A stretch of 8,435 bases of DNA. Source: an uncultured Prevotella sp. (GTDB lineage Bacteria > Bacteroidota > Bacteroidia > Bacteroidales > Bacteroidaceae). The position numbers and the translations under genes were made by a program. Of the stretch, positions 1 to 7,316 are shown piece after piece (within the stretch, counting starts at the first letter, position 1; every line of letters starts with the position of its first letter). The stretch lies in contig URLQ01000124.1 in assembly GCA_900548745.1 (NCBI GenBank), positions 1 to 8,435 of the forward strand, in the 5' to 3' direction. Below the pieces are notes generated by a model. The model did not search any database and had not been told where the DNA came from. It saw nothing but the letters and a program-made list of their open reading frames with translations.

Positions 1-578
1 CCGCTCTTGCGAGCCTCTTCAAGGAAGAAAGCCTCAAGTGCTCTTTGCAGGCGAGCCATCTTTCCGAGATAGATAGGGAATCCGGCACCGGTAATCTTTA
101 CGCCGAGGTCAAAGTCTATAAGGTTGTATTTCTTGCACAGATCCCAATGGCACATAGCGTCCTCAGGCAGGTCAGGCATTACACCACCTTCTTTCACAAC
201 CACGTTGTCAGAAGCATCCTTTCCCTCTGGAACATCGTCGTTAGGGATATTTGGAATAGAGCAGAGCAACTCGGTAAGCTTCTGCTGTATGTCGTTGAGT
301 TCATGTTCAAGAAGCTTCGATTCTTCCTTCAGCGCAGCCACACTTTCCTTGATAGTGTTGGCTTCCTCTTTCTTTCCTTCCTTCATGAGTGCACCAATCT
401 GTGCCGCCTTCTTCTTGCCCTCTTGCAAATCTTTGTCGAGTTTCTGCTGAGTCTCGCGTCTCATCTTGTCGAGAGCGAGTACATCATACACTGCCTGTTT
501 CGCACCGTTAAAGTGCTTTTTCTCCAGGCCTCTAATTACACGTTCAGTTTCTTCACTGATAAGTTTTAGTGTAAGCAT
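1..578 (-). CDS. serS: Seryl-tRNA synthetase, N-terminal part (gene runs off the left edge)
   Basis: Seryl-tRNA synthetase charges tRNA-Ser with serine in the cytoplasm. The reverse-strand reading starts at ATG 576-578 with MLTLKLISEETERVIRGLEK and stays open for 192 codons to the window edge. The start matches the well-conserved SerRS beginning, in which the extreme N-terminus is followed by a long, highly charged stretch (about residues 25-110, rich in K, E and Q). In this family that stretch is the antiparallel coiled-coil arm that grips the long variable arm of tRNA-Ser. Then come the IPNIPNDDVPEGKD segment and, near the edge, the motif GAGFPIYLGKMARLQRALE that opens the catalytic core. 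Class II motifs 2 and 3 lie outside the window. It follows the (p)ppGpp synthetase gene in the same direction after 124 bases and has its own promoter. Identification is by family recognition and is secure. Confidence 0.96.
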   Translation of the reverse strand, partial: MLTLKLISEETERVIRGLEKKHFNGAKQAVYDVLALDKMRRETQQKLDKDLQEGKKKAAQIGALMKEGKKEEANTIKESVAALKEESKLLEHELNDIQQKLTELLCSIPNIPNDDVPEGKDASDNVVVKEGGVMPDLPEDAMCHWDLCKKYNLIDFDLGVKITGAGFPIYLGKMARLQRALEAFFLEEARKS

Positions 579-660
579 ATACCTATTTTATTTTATAAAT
601 GTTATATTTCAGTTTTATTATATAGCCTATTACATAGCCGAAGCTGTATCCATAAGCTAA

Positions 661-697
661 TCGAATGCAAATTTACAACATTTTTATATTAAACAAC
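661..697 (-). promoter_or_regulatory. Probable serS promoter (Bacteroidetes -33/-7 type)
   Basis: On the minus strand TAAATTTG (668-675) matches the Bacteroidetes -7 consensus TAnnTTTG exactly. GTTG at 694-697, 18 bases upstream, is a one-mismatch -33 element. Initiation would fall near 661, giving a leader of about 80 bases before the serS ATG. The -33 box lies only 6 bases past the stop codon of the preceding synthetase gene. I see no terminator between the two genes, so serS may receive both its own and read-through transcription. Confidence 0.6.
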
Positions 698-702
698 ACA
701 TT

Positions 703-2925
703 TTACAGCCTTATAATTTGTTTTACGCCCTTTATTGTGCGTAATTTCTTTATCAGCAGGTTGAGTTTTGTATTGTCCTCGACGTTGATTTCAAGGTTTC
801 CGTTGAAAAGGCCGTCATGACTGTCTATATTAATGCTGCGCATCATTATCTTCTCTTCCTTTGATATAACGCTCGTTATATTGTTTACTATGCCGATATC
901 GTCATTGCCGATAATCTTCAGTGTTGTGGAATACTGTGCACCATCCTTGCCGCTCCATTTCGCCTTTACTATTCTATATCCGAAGCGCTTGCGCAGTTCT
1001 GGTGCATTAGGACAGTCGGAGCGATGTATCTTTATGCCGCCGTTTACCGTGACGAAGCCGAACACGTCGTCTCCATATATCGGATGGCAGCATGTCGCAA
1101 GCTTGTAGTCAATGCCTTTCAGGTTGCGGTCTATTACGAGCACATCGCTGTTGTTGCTCATGATGTCTTCCGCCGGACTCTCGAAACTGTATTCGCCGGC
1201 ACTTCTTGCAGGCTGCTGTGGTGCAAGCAGATTCCTGTCGTGATCCTGAACCTCCTGGTATTTTTCAATCACATGGTTTATGTCGAGCGTCTCGTCTGCA
1301 ATCTGTTTGTAGAAGTCATTCATCTCCTTGAATCCGAGTTTCTTCACGAGGTGCGACATAGTACTCTCGTCAAATTCAATCTTTCGGTTCTTCATTCTGC
1401 GCTCCAACATCTCCTTTGCATAGAGACCGTCTTTTACCTGTGTCTCTTTCAGTGCAAGACGCACCTTTGCCTTGCCACGACTTGTCTTCACGATATTCAG
1501 CCAGTCGCGTTTAGGCTTCTGGTTTGTTGACGTAAGAATCTCTATCTGGTCGCCACTCTTCAGAACATGTCTGAAGGTGACCACCTTTCCGTTTATCTTC
1601 GCTCCAATACAATGGTTTCCCACGTTGGAGTGTATTCTGTATGCAAAGTCGAGCACGGTGGCACCTTTAGGAAACTTCATCAGGTCGCCTTTAGGTGTGA
1701 AGACGAATATCTCATCTTCATAGAGATCCATCTTGAACTGGTCAATCACCTGTCTGTCATCATTGTTCTCCAATGCCCGACGGATGCTTGTCAGCCATTC
1801 GTCCATGCCGCCTTCTCCCTTTATTCCTTTGTATCTCCAGTGTGCGGCAAGTCCACGTTCAGCCACTTCGTCCATACGTTCGGTGCGTATCTGCACCTCC
1901 ACCCATTTGTTTTCCGGTCCCTTCACTGTGATGTGCAGACTCTCATATCCATTGGATTTTGGCACACTGAGCCAGTCACGCAGTCGTTTCGGATTAGGCT
2001 GATACATATTTGTCACAAGAGCAAACACGTGCCAGCACTGCACCTTTTCCAGTTCCAATGGCGTGTCGAGGATTATTCTGATGGCAAAAAGGTCATAGAT
2101 GCCTTCAAAGTCGCACTTCTGCTTCTTCATCTTCTGCCAGATGCTGTGAATACTTTTCGTTCTGCCTTTCATGTGGAACTTGAGCCCGTCTTCCTCGAGT
2201 TTCTTCTTTATAGGTGCGATGAAGCTTTCTATGTATTTGTCGCGGCTTGCTTTAGTCTCGTTGAGCTTGTCTTTAATCATGTAATATGCGTCATGCTCAA
2301 GATATTTCAGGCTAAGATCTTCCAGTTCACTTTTCAGTTTATACAGACCGAGCTTGTGTGCGAGAGGGGCATATAGATAGCTTGCCTCCTCACTGACCTT
2401 GTGTTTGGCTTCCTCATTCTCGGTGTCTCTGATCTGTCGCATTAGGTTTACCCTGTCGGCAATCATTATCAGAATCACGCGCATGTCTTCAGCAAACGAC
2501 AAAAGGAGATTACGGAAGTTCTCGCTTTCTATAACCGGGTTCTTCTTGTATAGTTCCTGTATATGCACGAGTCCTTTAAGAATTCGTGCCACGCTTTCGC
2601 CAAAGTTCCTGCCATAGTCGTCAAAGATGCTTTCGTCATTGTCCTTTACGCAAGGATAAAGCAATACAGCAATTGTGCCGTCCCTCTTTAATCCAATCTC
2701 ACTGATAGCGATGGATGCGGTGCGCAGACTCTGCAATACCGGGTTCAGTCCGAAGATGTCTCTTCCAATCTCGTTGTTTTCAATGGCATGTCTTATATGT
2801 CTGAAAACATTTATCTCGTCATCCTTTGTAAGGACATATCCGTTGGTTGAGCGCAATCTTCCGACGACGTCCTTCAATACGGTTCTCTCTTCAGGCGTAA
2901 AAACAAGTCTCTTTTCCATAATCAT
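703..2925 (-). CDS. RelA/SpoT-family (p)ppGpp synthetase with degenerate hydrolase domain
   Basis: Long RSH enzyme (740 residues) that makes the alarmone (p)ppGpp from ATP and GDP/GTP during amino-acid starvation, probably ribosome-associated. Domains in order: HD-type region (about 20-200); synthetase domain (about 235-380) with GRTKSIHSIWQKM at 254-266, RLRD at 314-317, GYESLH at 326-331 and VEVQIRTERM at 342-351; TGS domain (about 406-466, starting IFVFTPKGDL); zinc-finger-type region with C612, C613, H634 and C638; C-terminal ACT domain (about 664-740). The hydrolase motif HDxxED is replaced by YPCVKD (90-95), and the earlier metal-binding His is N61; D157 remains. This predicts a synthetase-only, RelA-like enzyme, although the RxKD-type loop is basic as in bifunctional Rel/SpoT. 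I therefore give no gene symbol. Start choice: ATG 2925, with a second ATG two codons later also possible. Confidence 0.93.
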   Translation of the reverse strand: MIMEKRLVFTPEERTVLKDVVGRLRSTNGYVLTKDDEINVFRHIRHAIENNEIGRDIFGLNPVLQSLRTASIAISEIGLKRDGTIAVLLYPCVKDNDESIFDDYGRNFGESVARILKGLVHIQELYKKNPVIESENFRNLLLSFAEDMRVILIMIADRVNLMRQIRDTENEEAKHKVSEEASYLYAPLAHKLGLYKLKSELEDLSLKYLEHDAYYMIKDKLNETKASRDKYIESFIAPIKKKLEEDGLKFHMKGRTKSIHSIWQKMKKQKCDFEGIYDLFAIRIILDTPLELEKVQCWHVFALVTNMYQPNPKRLRDWLSVPKSNGYESLHITVKGPENKWVEVQIRTERMDEVAERGLAAHWRYKGIKGEGGMDEWLTSIRRALENNDDRQVIDQFKMDLYEDEIFVFTPKGDLMKFPKGATVLDFAYRIHSNVGNHCIGAKINGKVVTFRHVLKSGDQIEILTSTNQKPKRDWLNIVKTSRGKAKVRLALKETQVKDGLYAKEMLERRMKNRKIEFDESTMSHLVKKLGFKEMNDFYKQIADETLDINHVIEKYQEVQDHDRNLLAPQQPARSAGEYSFESPAEDIMSNNSDVLVIDRNLKGIDYKLATCCHPIYGDDVFGFVTVNGGIKIHRSDCPNAPELRKRFGYRIVKAKWSGKDGAQYSTTLKIIGNDDIGIVNNITSVISKEEKIMMRSINIDSHDGLFNGNLEINVEDNTKLNLLIKKLRTIKGVKQIIRL

Positions 2926-2959
2926 AATTTTCTTTAGTGCCTTTTGTTGGGGCTGCTTA

Positions 2960-2998
2960 ACTCATACAAAGGTAATGCAATTATCTTTATTCCACTAA
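2960..2998 (-). promoter_or_regulatory. Probable promoter of the (p)ppGpp synthetase gene
   Basis: Minus-strand TACCTTTG (2967-2974) fits TAnnTTTG exactly. TTAG (2995-2998), 20 bases upstream, is one mismatch from TTTG. Transcription would start near 2960, leaving a leader of about 35 bases before ATG 2925. Confidence 0.6.
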
Positions 2999-3069
2999 GA
3001 AACACATCATTTTTTGTTACAATAATAATATATATTAATGAAGAAAGTAATTTTTTTGTATAAAAGTTA

Positions 3070-3105
3070 TTGGTTTCGATAAAAAACAACTAAATTTGTA
3101 ACATC
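3070..3105 (+). promoter_or_regulatory. Probable promoter of the DUF4301 gene
   Basis: Plus-strand TAAATTTG (3091-3098) matches the Bacteroidetes -7 box exactly. TTGG (3070-3073), 17 bases upstream, is a weaker -33 candidate. Predicted start is near 3105, giving an A-rich leader of about 38 bases before ATG 3143, which is typical for this phylum. Together with the opposing promoter at 2960-2998 it makes the 2926-3142 gap a divergent promoter region. Confidence 0.5.
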
Positions 3106-3142
3106 AAAAAAATTAAAAACAAAACTTTAAAAATTAATACTT

Positions 3143-4660
3143 ATGTTATCACCTAAAGATTTAGAACAGATTGAAAGGAAGGGTATTTCAGAACAACAGA
3201 TAAAGAAGGAGCTTGAGGAATTCAAGACAGGTTTCCCGTTCTTGAAGCTTGATGCTGCCGCAAGCATCGGCAACGGCATTATTGCTACGTCGGCAGAAGA
3301 CGTAAAGAGATATACCGAAGCATGGAATGCCTACAAGGCAGAAGGCAAGAAGATTGTGAAATTTGTTCCTGCCAGCGGTGCGGCAAGCCGTATGTTCAAG
3401 AATATGTTTGCATTCCTTACGGCAGATTACGATGTTCCTACAACGGATTTCGAGAAGACATTCTTCGACAATGTCGTGAAGTTCGCCTTCTATCCTGCAC
3501 TCAACGCTATGTGCGAGAAGAATGAAGGCAAGAATATCGAAGCCTTGATGGGTGAAGGCAACTACAAGGCCGTAGTGGCTAATCTCCTTGAGGCCAAGGG
3601 ACTCAATTACGGACAGCTTCCGAAGGGACTGCTGCTCTTCCACTCCTATGAAGACGGAGCACGCACTCCACTTGAGGAACATCTTGTGGAAGGCGCCCTC
3701 TATGCCGACAGCAAGGGTATGGTGCATATCCATTATACCGTAAGTCCTGAGCACCGTACTCTCTTCGAGAAAAAAGTGGCTGATACTAAAGATAAGTATG
3801 AGAAGGCTTACAACGTGAAATACGATATCACCTTCTCTGAGCAGAAACCAAGCACCGACACTATTGCCGTTAACCCTGATGACACACCATTCCGCAATGC
3901 AGACGGCTCATTGTTGTTCCGTCCGGGTGGTCATGGTGCACTTATCGAGAACCTTAACGAGATTCCTGCCGACGTGGTATTCATAAAGAACATCGACAAT
4001 GTTGTGCCAGACAGACTGAAGGCGGACACCGTTACCTACAAGCAGGTCATTGCCGGAGTGCTTGTAAGCTTGCAGGAGAAGGCTTTCGAATATCTGCGTC
4101 TGCTTGACGAAGGAACATACAATCATGAAAAGCTTGAAGAGATGATCCGTTTCGTGCAGCGCGACCTCTGCTGCCGCAAGCACGACATCAAGGAGCTTGA
4201 AGATGCTGAACTCGTGATATATCTCAGAAGCAAGCTCAACAGACCGATGCGCGTATGTGGAGTAGTGAAGAATGTTGGAGAGCCTGGTGGCGGTCCGTTC
4301 CTCACATATAACCAGGACGGCACTGTGAGCCTGCAGATTCTTGAGAGCAGTCAGATAGACAAGAGCAACACCGAGTATATGAAGATGTTTACAGAGGGCA
4401 CACATTTCAATCCGGTAGACCTCGTTTGTGCGGTGAAGAACTATAAGGGCGAGAAATTCAATCTTCCTGACTATGTTGACCGCACTACAGGCTTCATCAG
4501 CAGCAAGAGCAAGAACGGCAAGGATTTGAAGGCTCTCGAACTGCCTGGATTGTGGAATGGTGCGATGAGCAACTGGAACACAGTCTTCGTTGAAGTTCCT
4601 CTCTCTACCTTCAATCCGGTGAAGACCGTAAACGACCTGTTGCGCGAACAGCATCAGTAA
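3143..4660 (+). CDS. DUF4301 family protein, UDP-sugar pyrophosphorylase-like
   Basis: A 505-residue soluble protein with no signal peptide or membrane segment, recognised as the Bacteroidetes DUF4301 family (members are about 500 residues). No function is established that I know of. Seen in sequence: FVPASGAASRMFK (74-86), in the place of a nucleotide-binding GG-x-GTR-M loop; LPKGLLLFHSYEDGARTPLE (159-178); VHIHYTVSPEHR (194-205); FRPGGHGALIENL (259-271) followed by VVFIKNIDN (278-286); GEPGGGPF with a downstream LQILESSQID; HFNPVDLV; and a C-terminal FNPVKTVNDLL (490-500). In the same order these resemble motifs of the UDPGP family (PPGHGD, FvsNaDNL, KGGTLI, LLEIAQVP, FNTNNLW, FvPVKkt.DLL). 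I infer a GT-A nucleotidyltransferase fold acting on a sugar phosphate; the substrate is unknown. It is monocistronic, bounded by a divergent promoter and a strong terminator. Confidence 0.9.
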   Translation: MLSPKDLEQIERKGISEQQIKKELEEFKTGFPFLKLDAAASIGNGIIATSAEDVKRYTEAWNAYKAEGKKIVKFVPASGAASRMFKNMFAFLTADYDVPTTDFEKTFFDNVVKFAFYPALNAMCEKNEGKNIEALMGEGNYKAVVANLLEAKGLNYGQLPKGLLLFHSYEDGARTPLEEHLVEGALYADSKGMVHIHYTVSPEHRTLFEKKVADTKDKYEKAYNVKYDITFSEQKPSTDTIAVNPDDTPFRNADGSLLFRPGGHGALIENLNEIPADVVFIKNIDNVVPDRLKADTVTYKQVIAGVLVSLQEKAFEYLRLLDEGTYNHEKLEEMIRFVQRDLCCRKHDIKELEDAELVIYLRSKLNRPMRVCGVVKNVGEPGGGPFLTYNQDGTVSLQILESSQIDKSNTEYMKMFTEGTHFNPVDLVCAVKNYKGEKFNLPDYVDRTTGFISSKSKNGKDLKALELPGLWNGAMSNWNTVFVEVPLSTFNPVKTVNDLLREQHQ

Positions 4661-4682
4661 AGACAAAGACATTATAACAAGA

Positions 4683-4730
4683 AAAAGACAGGATGCAAGG
4701 GCTTGTATGCAGCCGTGCATCCTGTCTTTT
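4683..4730. terminator. Strong bidirectional intrinsic terminator
   Basis: A perfect 15-base inverted repeat: AAAAGACAGGATGCA (4683-4697) against TGCATCCTGTCTTTT (4716-4730). A further inner stem pairs GGCT (4700-4703) with AGCC (4711-4714) around a 7-base loop. Both strands end the stem in a run of four or five T. It lies 22 bases past the DUF4301 stop and 26 bases past the stop of the convergent gene at 4757, so it can serve both. Confidence 0.92.
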
Positions 4731-4756
4731 ATATATAAATACTGAAACGGCAAGGA

Positions 4757-6295
4757 CTATTTCCCACCTTTCTTCATCTTCAGTTCATAGAGGTCATTGC
4801 GTCTGTCACGCAGATTTCTGACACTTCCGTATGTATGCAACTCGTTCAGCAGACTGAGGTCCACATCCGACACGAGAATCATCTCCGTGTTTGGCGTAGC
4901 CTCCGCACGCATTCCATTGTTAGGGAAGGCAAAGTCGCAAGGGGTGAACACCGCCGACTGTGCATACTGTATATCCATGTTGTGAACCCTCGGCAGGTTA
5001 CCCACGCTGCCGGCTATGGCAACATAGCATTCATTCTCTATTGCTCTTGCCTGAGCGCAGACCCTTACTCGCGAGTAGGCATTCTGGGTGTCGGTCATGA
5101 ACGGCACGAAGAGTATCTGCATACCGTCATCTGCCATGATTCTTGACAGCTCAGGGAATTCCACATCATAGCATATCAGCACACCTATCTTTCCGCAGTC
5201 CGTATCAAAGGTCTTCACAATGTTGCCGCCACTCAGTCCCCAGCTCTTCTGCTCATCGGGAGTGACATGTATCTTCTCATACATATCATACGATCCGTCT
5301 CTGCGGCAAAGGAATCCGACATTATACAGTCCGTCATCCTTTACATACGGCATGCTTCCCGTAATGATGTTGATGTTATAGCTGATTGCAAGTTCCACGA
5401 AGCGGTCTCTCATCTTCTCCGTGTATTCGGCAAGGGCACGTATAGACTGCGCCTCGCCCATATCGTTGTATTTCGCCATGAGAGGAGCATTGAAGTATTC
5501 CGGAAAGAGGATGAAGTCGCTCTTGTAGTCAGAGACGGCATCCACGAAGAACTCCACCTGCTCGAACACATCGTCAATACTATGATAGGAACGCATCTGC
5601 CATTGCACGCATCCTATTCTCACCGTAGGTTTCCTTTCCACGTATGAATCGGTAGGCGGCTGATAGTAGATGTTGTCCCACTGGAGCAGGGTGGCGCAAT
5701 GTTTCGACTCCTCGTCGTTTGGCAGATAGTTGCGTATGACGCGGCGCACATGGAAGTCATTGCTCAACTGGAAGGTAAGTACCGGGTCATAGATTTCCCT
5801 CGATCTCACCTTATCTATATATTCCTTTGGCCTCATCGTGTCGGCATACTTATAGTAGTTCGGTATTCTGCCACCAAACATGATAGCCTTCAGATTCAGC
5901 TTCTCACACAGTTCCTTTCTGTATTCATACATGCGTCGGGCAAGTCTCAGTCCTCTGTAGTCAGGATGTATGAACACCTCTATGCCATACAGGATGTTGC
6001 CGTTAGGCTTGTGCGTGTTGAAGGTCTCGTTGCCCGTCACCTGCGCATAGGTGTGGTCGCCCTTCACCATATTGTAGTCTACGATGATAGACAGGGCGCA
6101 GCCTACAATCTTGTCGTCAACGATGATTACAACCTGTCCCTCCGGGAATATCGTAATCAGTTTCTTTATCTGTTCTCTTGTCCAGAAAACGTCATGGTCA
6201 GCATAGATACGCTTGAAAGAACGTGCCAGCTGGTCATAATCCTCCATGTGCAGGTTTCTCAACCCAACCTTGTTTATTTTATGACTTGTTTCCAT
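4757..6295 (-). CDS. Fused GNAT acetyltransferase / nitrilase-superfamily amidohydrolase
   Basis: A 512-residue two-domain protein with the same layout and length as Bacillus subtilis YhcX. The N-terminal GNAT domain (about 10-170) has the acetyl-CoA loop RGLRLA (114-119) after the strand IEVFIHPDY, then FGGRIPNYYKYAD (140-152). The C-terminal carbon-nitrogen hydrolase domain (about 224-500) shows the full Glu-Lys-Cys triad: E266 in ILFPEYF, K341 in YEKIHVTPDE and C375 in GVLICYDVEFPE. The hydrolase should cleave a small amide or N-acyl compound; the natural substrate of this fusion is not known to me. No export signal is seen, so it is probably cytoplasmic. It lies 122 bases after ribE in the same direction with no convincing promoter of its own, so co-transcription is plausible. 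Start ATG 6293-6295 gives the expected N-terminus. Confidence 0.94.
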   Translation of the reverse strand: METSHKINKVGLRNLHMEDYDQLARSFKRIYADHDVFWTREQIKKLITIFPEGQVVIIVDDKIVGCALSIIVDYNMVKGDHTYAQVTGNETFNTHKPNGNILYGIEVFIHPDYRGLRLARRMYEYRKELCEKLNLKAIMFGGRIPNYYKYADTMRPKEYIDKVRSREIYDPVLTFQLSNDFHVRRVIRNYLPNDEESKHCATLLQWDNIYYQPPTDSYVERKPTVRIGCVQWQMRSYHSIDDVFEQVEFFVDAVSDYKSDFILFPEYFNAPLMAKYNDMGEAQSIRALAEYTEKMRDRFVELAISYNINIITGSMPYVKDDGLYNVGFLCRRDGSYDMYEKIHVTPDEQKSWGLSGGNIVKTFDTDCGKIGVLICYDVEFPELSRIMADDGMQILFVPFMTDTQNAYSRVRVCAQARAIENECYVAIAGSVGNLPRVHNMDIQYAQSAVFTPCDFAFPNNGMRAEATPNTEMILVSDVDLSLLNELHTYGSVRNLRDRRNDLYELKMKKGGK

Positions 6296-6360
6296 ATTAC
6301 TATTTGTGTTTTGTAATTCTTTGTTTTCTATATAGCAAACGAGCAGACAAGCAATTAATA

Positions 6361-6416
6361 CTTATCCACTCGTATCCTGTATACTTGTCAACCTGTCTGC
6401 CTGTCAACTCATATGC
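6361..6416. repeat. Degenerate octanucleotide tandem repeat
   Basis: Seven consecutive 8-base units fill the space between ribE and the GNAT/nitrilase gene. The clearest are ctgtatac, ttgtcaac, ctgtctgc, ctgtcaac and tcatatgc (6377-6416), with consensus near CTGTCAAC. The first two, cttatcca and ctcgtatc, are more diverged. About two inverted copies of a similar motif lie nearby at 6336-6351 (on the minus strand cttgtctg then ctcgtttg), so the transcript could fold back weakly. No coding role is evident. Confidence 0.6.
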
Positions 6417-6417
6417 C

Positions 6418-7020
6418 TTATTCAAAATGTCGCAACCGGGCTATGTATTTCCCAAGAATGTCAAATTCGATATTCACCACCGTGCCCACCTGTATGTCGC
6501 AGAAGTTGGTATTCTCTCTCGTATAAGGAATGATAGCCACCGTGAAGCTGTTGTCAGTAGGCTCGCAGACCGTCAGCGACACTCCGTTCACCGTCACGCT
6601 GCCCTTGTCCACACAGAAATAGCCTCTCTGTGCCATCTCCCGGCTTGCTTCGTATTGGAAGGTGAAATAAGTGCTGCCGTCGGCATCCTTCATATCCACA
6701 CATTTTGCCGTCTGGTCCACATGTCCCTGCACGATATGTCCGTCCAGTCTGCCGTTCATGATCATCGAACGCTCCACGTTCACCTTGTCGCCCACACTGA
6801 GCAACCCGAGGTTGGAGCGGTCGAGAGTCTCCTTCATTGCCGTAACGGTATACGTGCCGTTCTTAACCTCCACCACGGTGAGGCATACACCGTTGTGCGC
6901 CACGCTCTGGTCAATCTTCAGCTCGTCGGTGAAAGAGCATTTAAATGTGAAATCAATGTTTTCGCCATATTTCCTGATTTTTGTCACGATGGCAAACTCT
7001 TCAACAATTCCTGAGAACAT
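6418..7020 (-). CDS. ribE: Riboflavin synthase, alpha subunit
   Basis: Riboflavin synthase dismutates two 6,7-dimethyl-8-ribityllumazine molecules into riboflavin and a pyrimidinedione, the last step of vitamin B2 synthesis, in the cytoplasm. The 200-residue product has the two tandem lumazine-binding barrels expected of the family. Barrel 1 (1 to about 96) starts MFSGIVEE, with SVAHNGVCLTV at 39-49 and ETLDRSNLG at 64-72. Barrel 2 (from about 97) has GHIVQGHVD at 94-102, SVTVNGVSLTV at 141-151 and IPYTRENTNF at 164-173. The C-terminal GKYIARL is the usual trimerisation-helix start. Length is normal and no key segment is missing. The symbol ribE is used for this gene in many bacteria; ribC is a synonym in others. 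No other rib gene and no FMN riboswitch are in the window. Upstream lie a short transcription unit and its terminator, 45 bases away. Confidence 0.96.
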   Translation of the reverse strand: MFSGIVEEFAIVTKIRKYGENIDFTFKCSFTDELKIDQSVAHNGVCLTVVEVKNGTYTVTAMKETLDRSNLGLLSVGDKVNVERSMIMNGRLDGHIVQGHVDQTAKCVDMKDADGSTYFTFQYEASREMAQRGYFCVDKGSVTVNGVSLTVCEPTDNSFTVAIIPYTRENTNFCDIQVGTVVNIEFDILGKYIARLRHFE

Positions 7021-7060
7021 AATTCAAATAAAATTTATTATTCAGTTTATTTACTACATA

Positions 7061-7110
7061 CAAAAAGAAGCGGTGTGTTCCATACTTGTCAATAGGAATC
7101 CACCGCTTCT
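7061..7110 (-). terminator. Intrinsic terminator of the short unit upstream of ribE
   Basis: Read on the minus strand, AGAAGCGGTG (7110-7101) pairs perfectly with CACCGCTTCT (7075-7066). An inner GGAA/TTCC stem (7098-7095 with 7081-7078) nearly continues it. The distal arm ends in a T-run (TTCTTTTTG, 7070-7061 region), which makes it a textbook minus-strand terminator. It ends 41 bases before the ribE start. The proximal arm begins inside the stop codon of the 43-codon ORF. Confidence 0.88.
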
Positions 7111-7240
7111 AACTAAAAGACCGCATCGTGATGTGATGAAACTCCGAGCTAATAAGATTTGAGAGTTCTACGCCTTTGTAATCCACCGGCTCTACAGCTA
7201 TCCCGAAGGAATGTGGCCCGCCATTAGCAATAGAAATCAT
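7109..7240 (-). CDS. Candidate 43-residue small protein, not recognised
   Basis: An ORF of 43 codons plus TAG opens at ATG 7238-7240. The product begins MISIANGGPHSFG, continues with IAVEPVDYKGVELSNLISS and ends EFHHITMRSFS. It is soluble in composition, with no signal peptide, membrane helix or cysteine. I do not recognise a family. Support for it being a gene comes from its surroundings: an exact-consensus promoter about 75 bases upstream, an A-rich stretch just before the ATG (aaaaaaacgaaaaccgag) as usual for Bacteroidetes translation starts, and an intrinsic terminator that begins at the stop codon. An in-frame TAG upstream rules out a longer ATG-start version. It could instead be a leader peptide for ribE, or a chance ORF inside a small structured RNA of about 255 nucleotides. 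Confidence 0.5.
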   Translation of the reverse strand: MISIANGGPHSFGIAVEPVDYKGVELSNLISSEFHHITMRSFS

Positions 7241-7316
7241 CTCGGTTTTCGTTTTTTTATTGATGAGTATCCCGATCTAACCGATACGGTCCAATCTTTA
7301 CTGTCCTTTATTTCTT

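Noticed and set aside
1567..2376. Long plus-strand open frame antisense to the (p)ppGpp synthetase gene (269 codons)
   Set aside because: It lies entirely inside a well-supported gene on the other strand, its product resembles no family and is His/Phe/Leu-rich as expected of an antisense shadow.
5699..6316. Open frame antisense to the GNAT/nitrilase gene
   Set aside because: It mirrors a strongly supported coding region and has no promoter or recognisable product.
6382..7092. Shared 11-base string ATACTTGTCAA in the octamer array and in the ribE-upstream terminator loop
   Set aside because: A repeated 11-mer is expected by chance in a window of this size, so it is not evidence of a relationship.
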